Source: Phycisphaerales bacterium (GTDB lineage: Bacteria; Planctomycetota; Phycisphaerae; Phycisphaerales; UBA1924). Taken from it: a stretch of DNA of 5,006 nucleotides. A model generated the notes under the pieces. The model did not search any database and had not been told where the DNA came from. It was given only the letters and a program-made list of their open reading frames with translations. The first letter of the stretch is position 1. Each line of letters begins with the position of its first letter. The translations under genes and the position numbers were made by a program. Of the stretch, positions 4,418 through 5,006 are shown piece after piece. Where the stretch lies: NCBI GenBank assembly GCA_026982035.1, contig JALSHW010000056.1:1-5006 (forward strand), written 5' to 3'.

Positions 4418-4996
4418 ATGGCGGCCAAGATTCGGAAAAAATATTCTGTGACGCGGCGGGATCAACTCAAGGTGCTTGCGTCAACAATTCGTTTTGATCT
4501 TTTTTTTGAGTTGGCGCGGCTTGGTGGGGGGACTGTTCGGGAGGTTGCTGAGTCGTTGGGGAAGTCGCCTGTGTCGTTGTATCGGCATATGTCGTTGCTT
4601 GTTGAGTGTGGTTTGGTTCGTGTGGAGGGGACTTCCAGTGAGGGGTCTTCCAAGGCCGATGTGTATGTGCCGATTGCTCATGAGCTGTTGCTGCCCAAGA
4701 GGGTTGATCATCCTGAGCTTATGGATGCGGTGACTGCGGTGTTTCGGGCGCAGTGTCGGAACTGTGAGGATGAGTTTTTGAGTGGATATGTGAGTCCGCA
4801 GGCCCGATTTCGTGGTGTCCGGCGAAATTTGTTTATGATCAATGGGGTGTCTTGGTTGACCAGTTCTGAGTTGAAGGAGGTGAACTCGTTGATCAATGAT
4901 ATTTATTCGATTGTGAATAAGGCGGAGCCGTGGCGGGAGGGGACTGAGAAGGTTGGAATTACTTTGACACTTCGTCCGATTGAGGAGAAGGAATGA
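4418..4996 (+). CDS. Winged-helix (ArsR-like) transcriptional regulator
   Basis: A 192-aa DNA-binding protein, probably a dimeric repressor or activator. Residues 12-34 form a first helix (LKVLASTIRFDLFFELA) typical of ArsR/HTH_20 proteins. The helix-turn-helix covers 39-65: TVREVAESLG, then SPVSLYRHMSLLVECGLV with the recognition helix around 51-62. A wing follows (66-86, RVEGTSSEGSSKADVYVPI). Residues 95-192 are a mixed helical effector part that I do not recognise. It contains CRNC (Cys113, Cys116) and a late helix LTSSELKEVNSLINDIYSIV (147-166), which resembles the 'lt-eel-el' helix of related regulators. Family proteins usually answer to a small molecule or metal; nothing here defines the signal. 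ATG 4418 is chosen because GAGGAA precedes it. The TGA stop (4994-4996) overlaps the ATG of the next gene, so regulator and downstream product are probably co-translated and functionally linked. Confidence 0.82.
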   Translation: MAAKIRKKYSVTRRDQLKVLASTIRFDLFFELARLGGGTVREVAESLGKSPVSLYRHMSLLVECGLVRVEGTSSEGSSKADVYVPIAHELLLPKRVDHPELMDAVTAVFRAQCRNCEDEFLSGYVSPQARFRGVRRNLFMINGVSWLTSSELKEVNSLINDIYSIVNKAEPWREGTEKVGITLTLRPIEEKE

Positions 4997-5006
4997 TGTG
5001 TGGGGG
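4993..5006 (+). CDS. Start of a downstream gene (partial)
   Basis: ATG 4993 overlaps the regulator's TGA as ATGA, and a second in-frame ATG follows at 4996. GAGGAG (4982-4987) lies 5 or 8 bases upstream of these starts. The visible N-end is only M-M-C-G, so the product cannot be identified. The overlap and the ribosome binding site inside the regulator's last codons are the evidence for a translational start. The GAG GAG AAG codons also encode Glu and Lys in the regulator, so the site could be accidental. Confidence 0.5.

Overview
The window looks like bacterial DNA from the Planctomycetota, most likely a Phycisphaerae-type lineage. The best clue is the protein at 3415-4149. It is a secreted protein ending in a proline-rich 'PAPG' motif, a short hydrophobic helix and four arginines, which is the PEP-CTERM-like sorting tail common in that group. 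The coding strand is very rich in G and T, with codons mostly ending in G or T. All genes I can support lie on the plus strand. The taxonomic call is an inference from these traits, not a database match.

Layout. Bases 1-41 hold what looks like the last 12 codons of an upstream gene. Directly after it comes a short tandem repeat array (about 34-104), in which each unit carries TTGAAA. A perfect 7-bp inverted repeat overlaps its end. Next come two tandem paralogous genes (105-1520 and 1523-3013), 2 bases apart. Each encodes a six-helix membrane protein with a cytoplasmic SpoIIE/RsbU-type PP2C serine/threonine phosphatase domain. They are almost certainly one transcript.

A 401-bp gap (3014-3414) follows. 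It holds a canonical G-quadruplex motif with a T-rich tract just after the second phosphatase gene, a long imperfect palindrome at 3166-3190, an AT-rich stretch that probably contains a promoter, and two small leader hairpins. Then comes the PEP-CTERM-like exported protein, which resembles 'choice-of-anchor E' proteins. It has a strong ribosome binding site and ends at a textbook Rho-independent terminator (4188-4223). After this come an extended -10 promoter with a 12-bp-spaced direct repeat in its -35 region, and a winged-helix regulator (ATG at 4418, 192 aa). The regulator's stop codon overlaps the start of a further gene that runs off the window.

How the parts work together. The two phosphatases would dephosphorylate a cytoplasmic phosphoprotein in response to a membrane signal. 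In this family the substrate is usually a STAS-domain anti-sigma-factor antagonist. No STAS, anti-sigma kinase or sigma factor gene is in the window, so the partner is unknown. The exported protein and the regulator have their own expression signals and form separate transcription units. I see no mobile element, tRNA, rRNA or CRISPR array. The most unusual items are the duplicated membrane phosphatase pair, the repeat/hairpin leader in front of it, and the G-quadruplex plus U-tract behind it.
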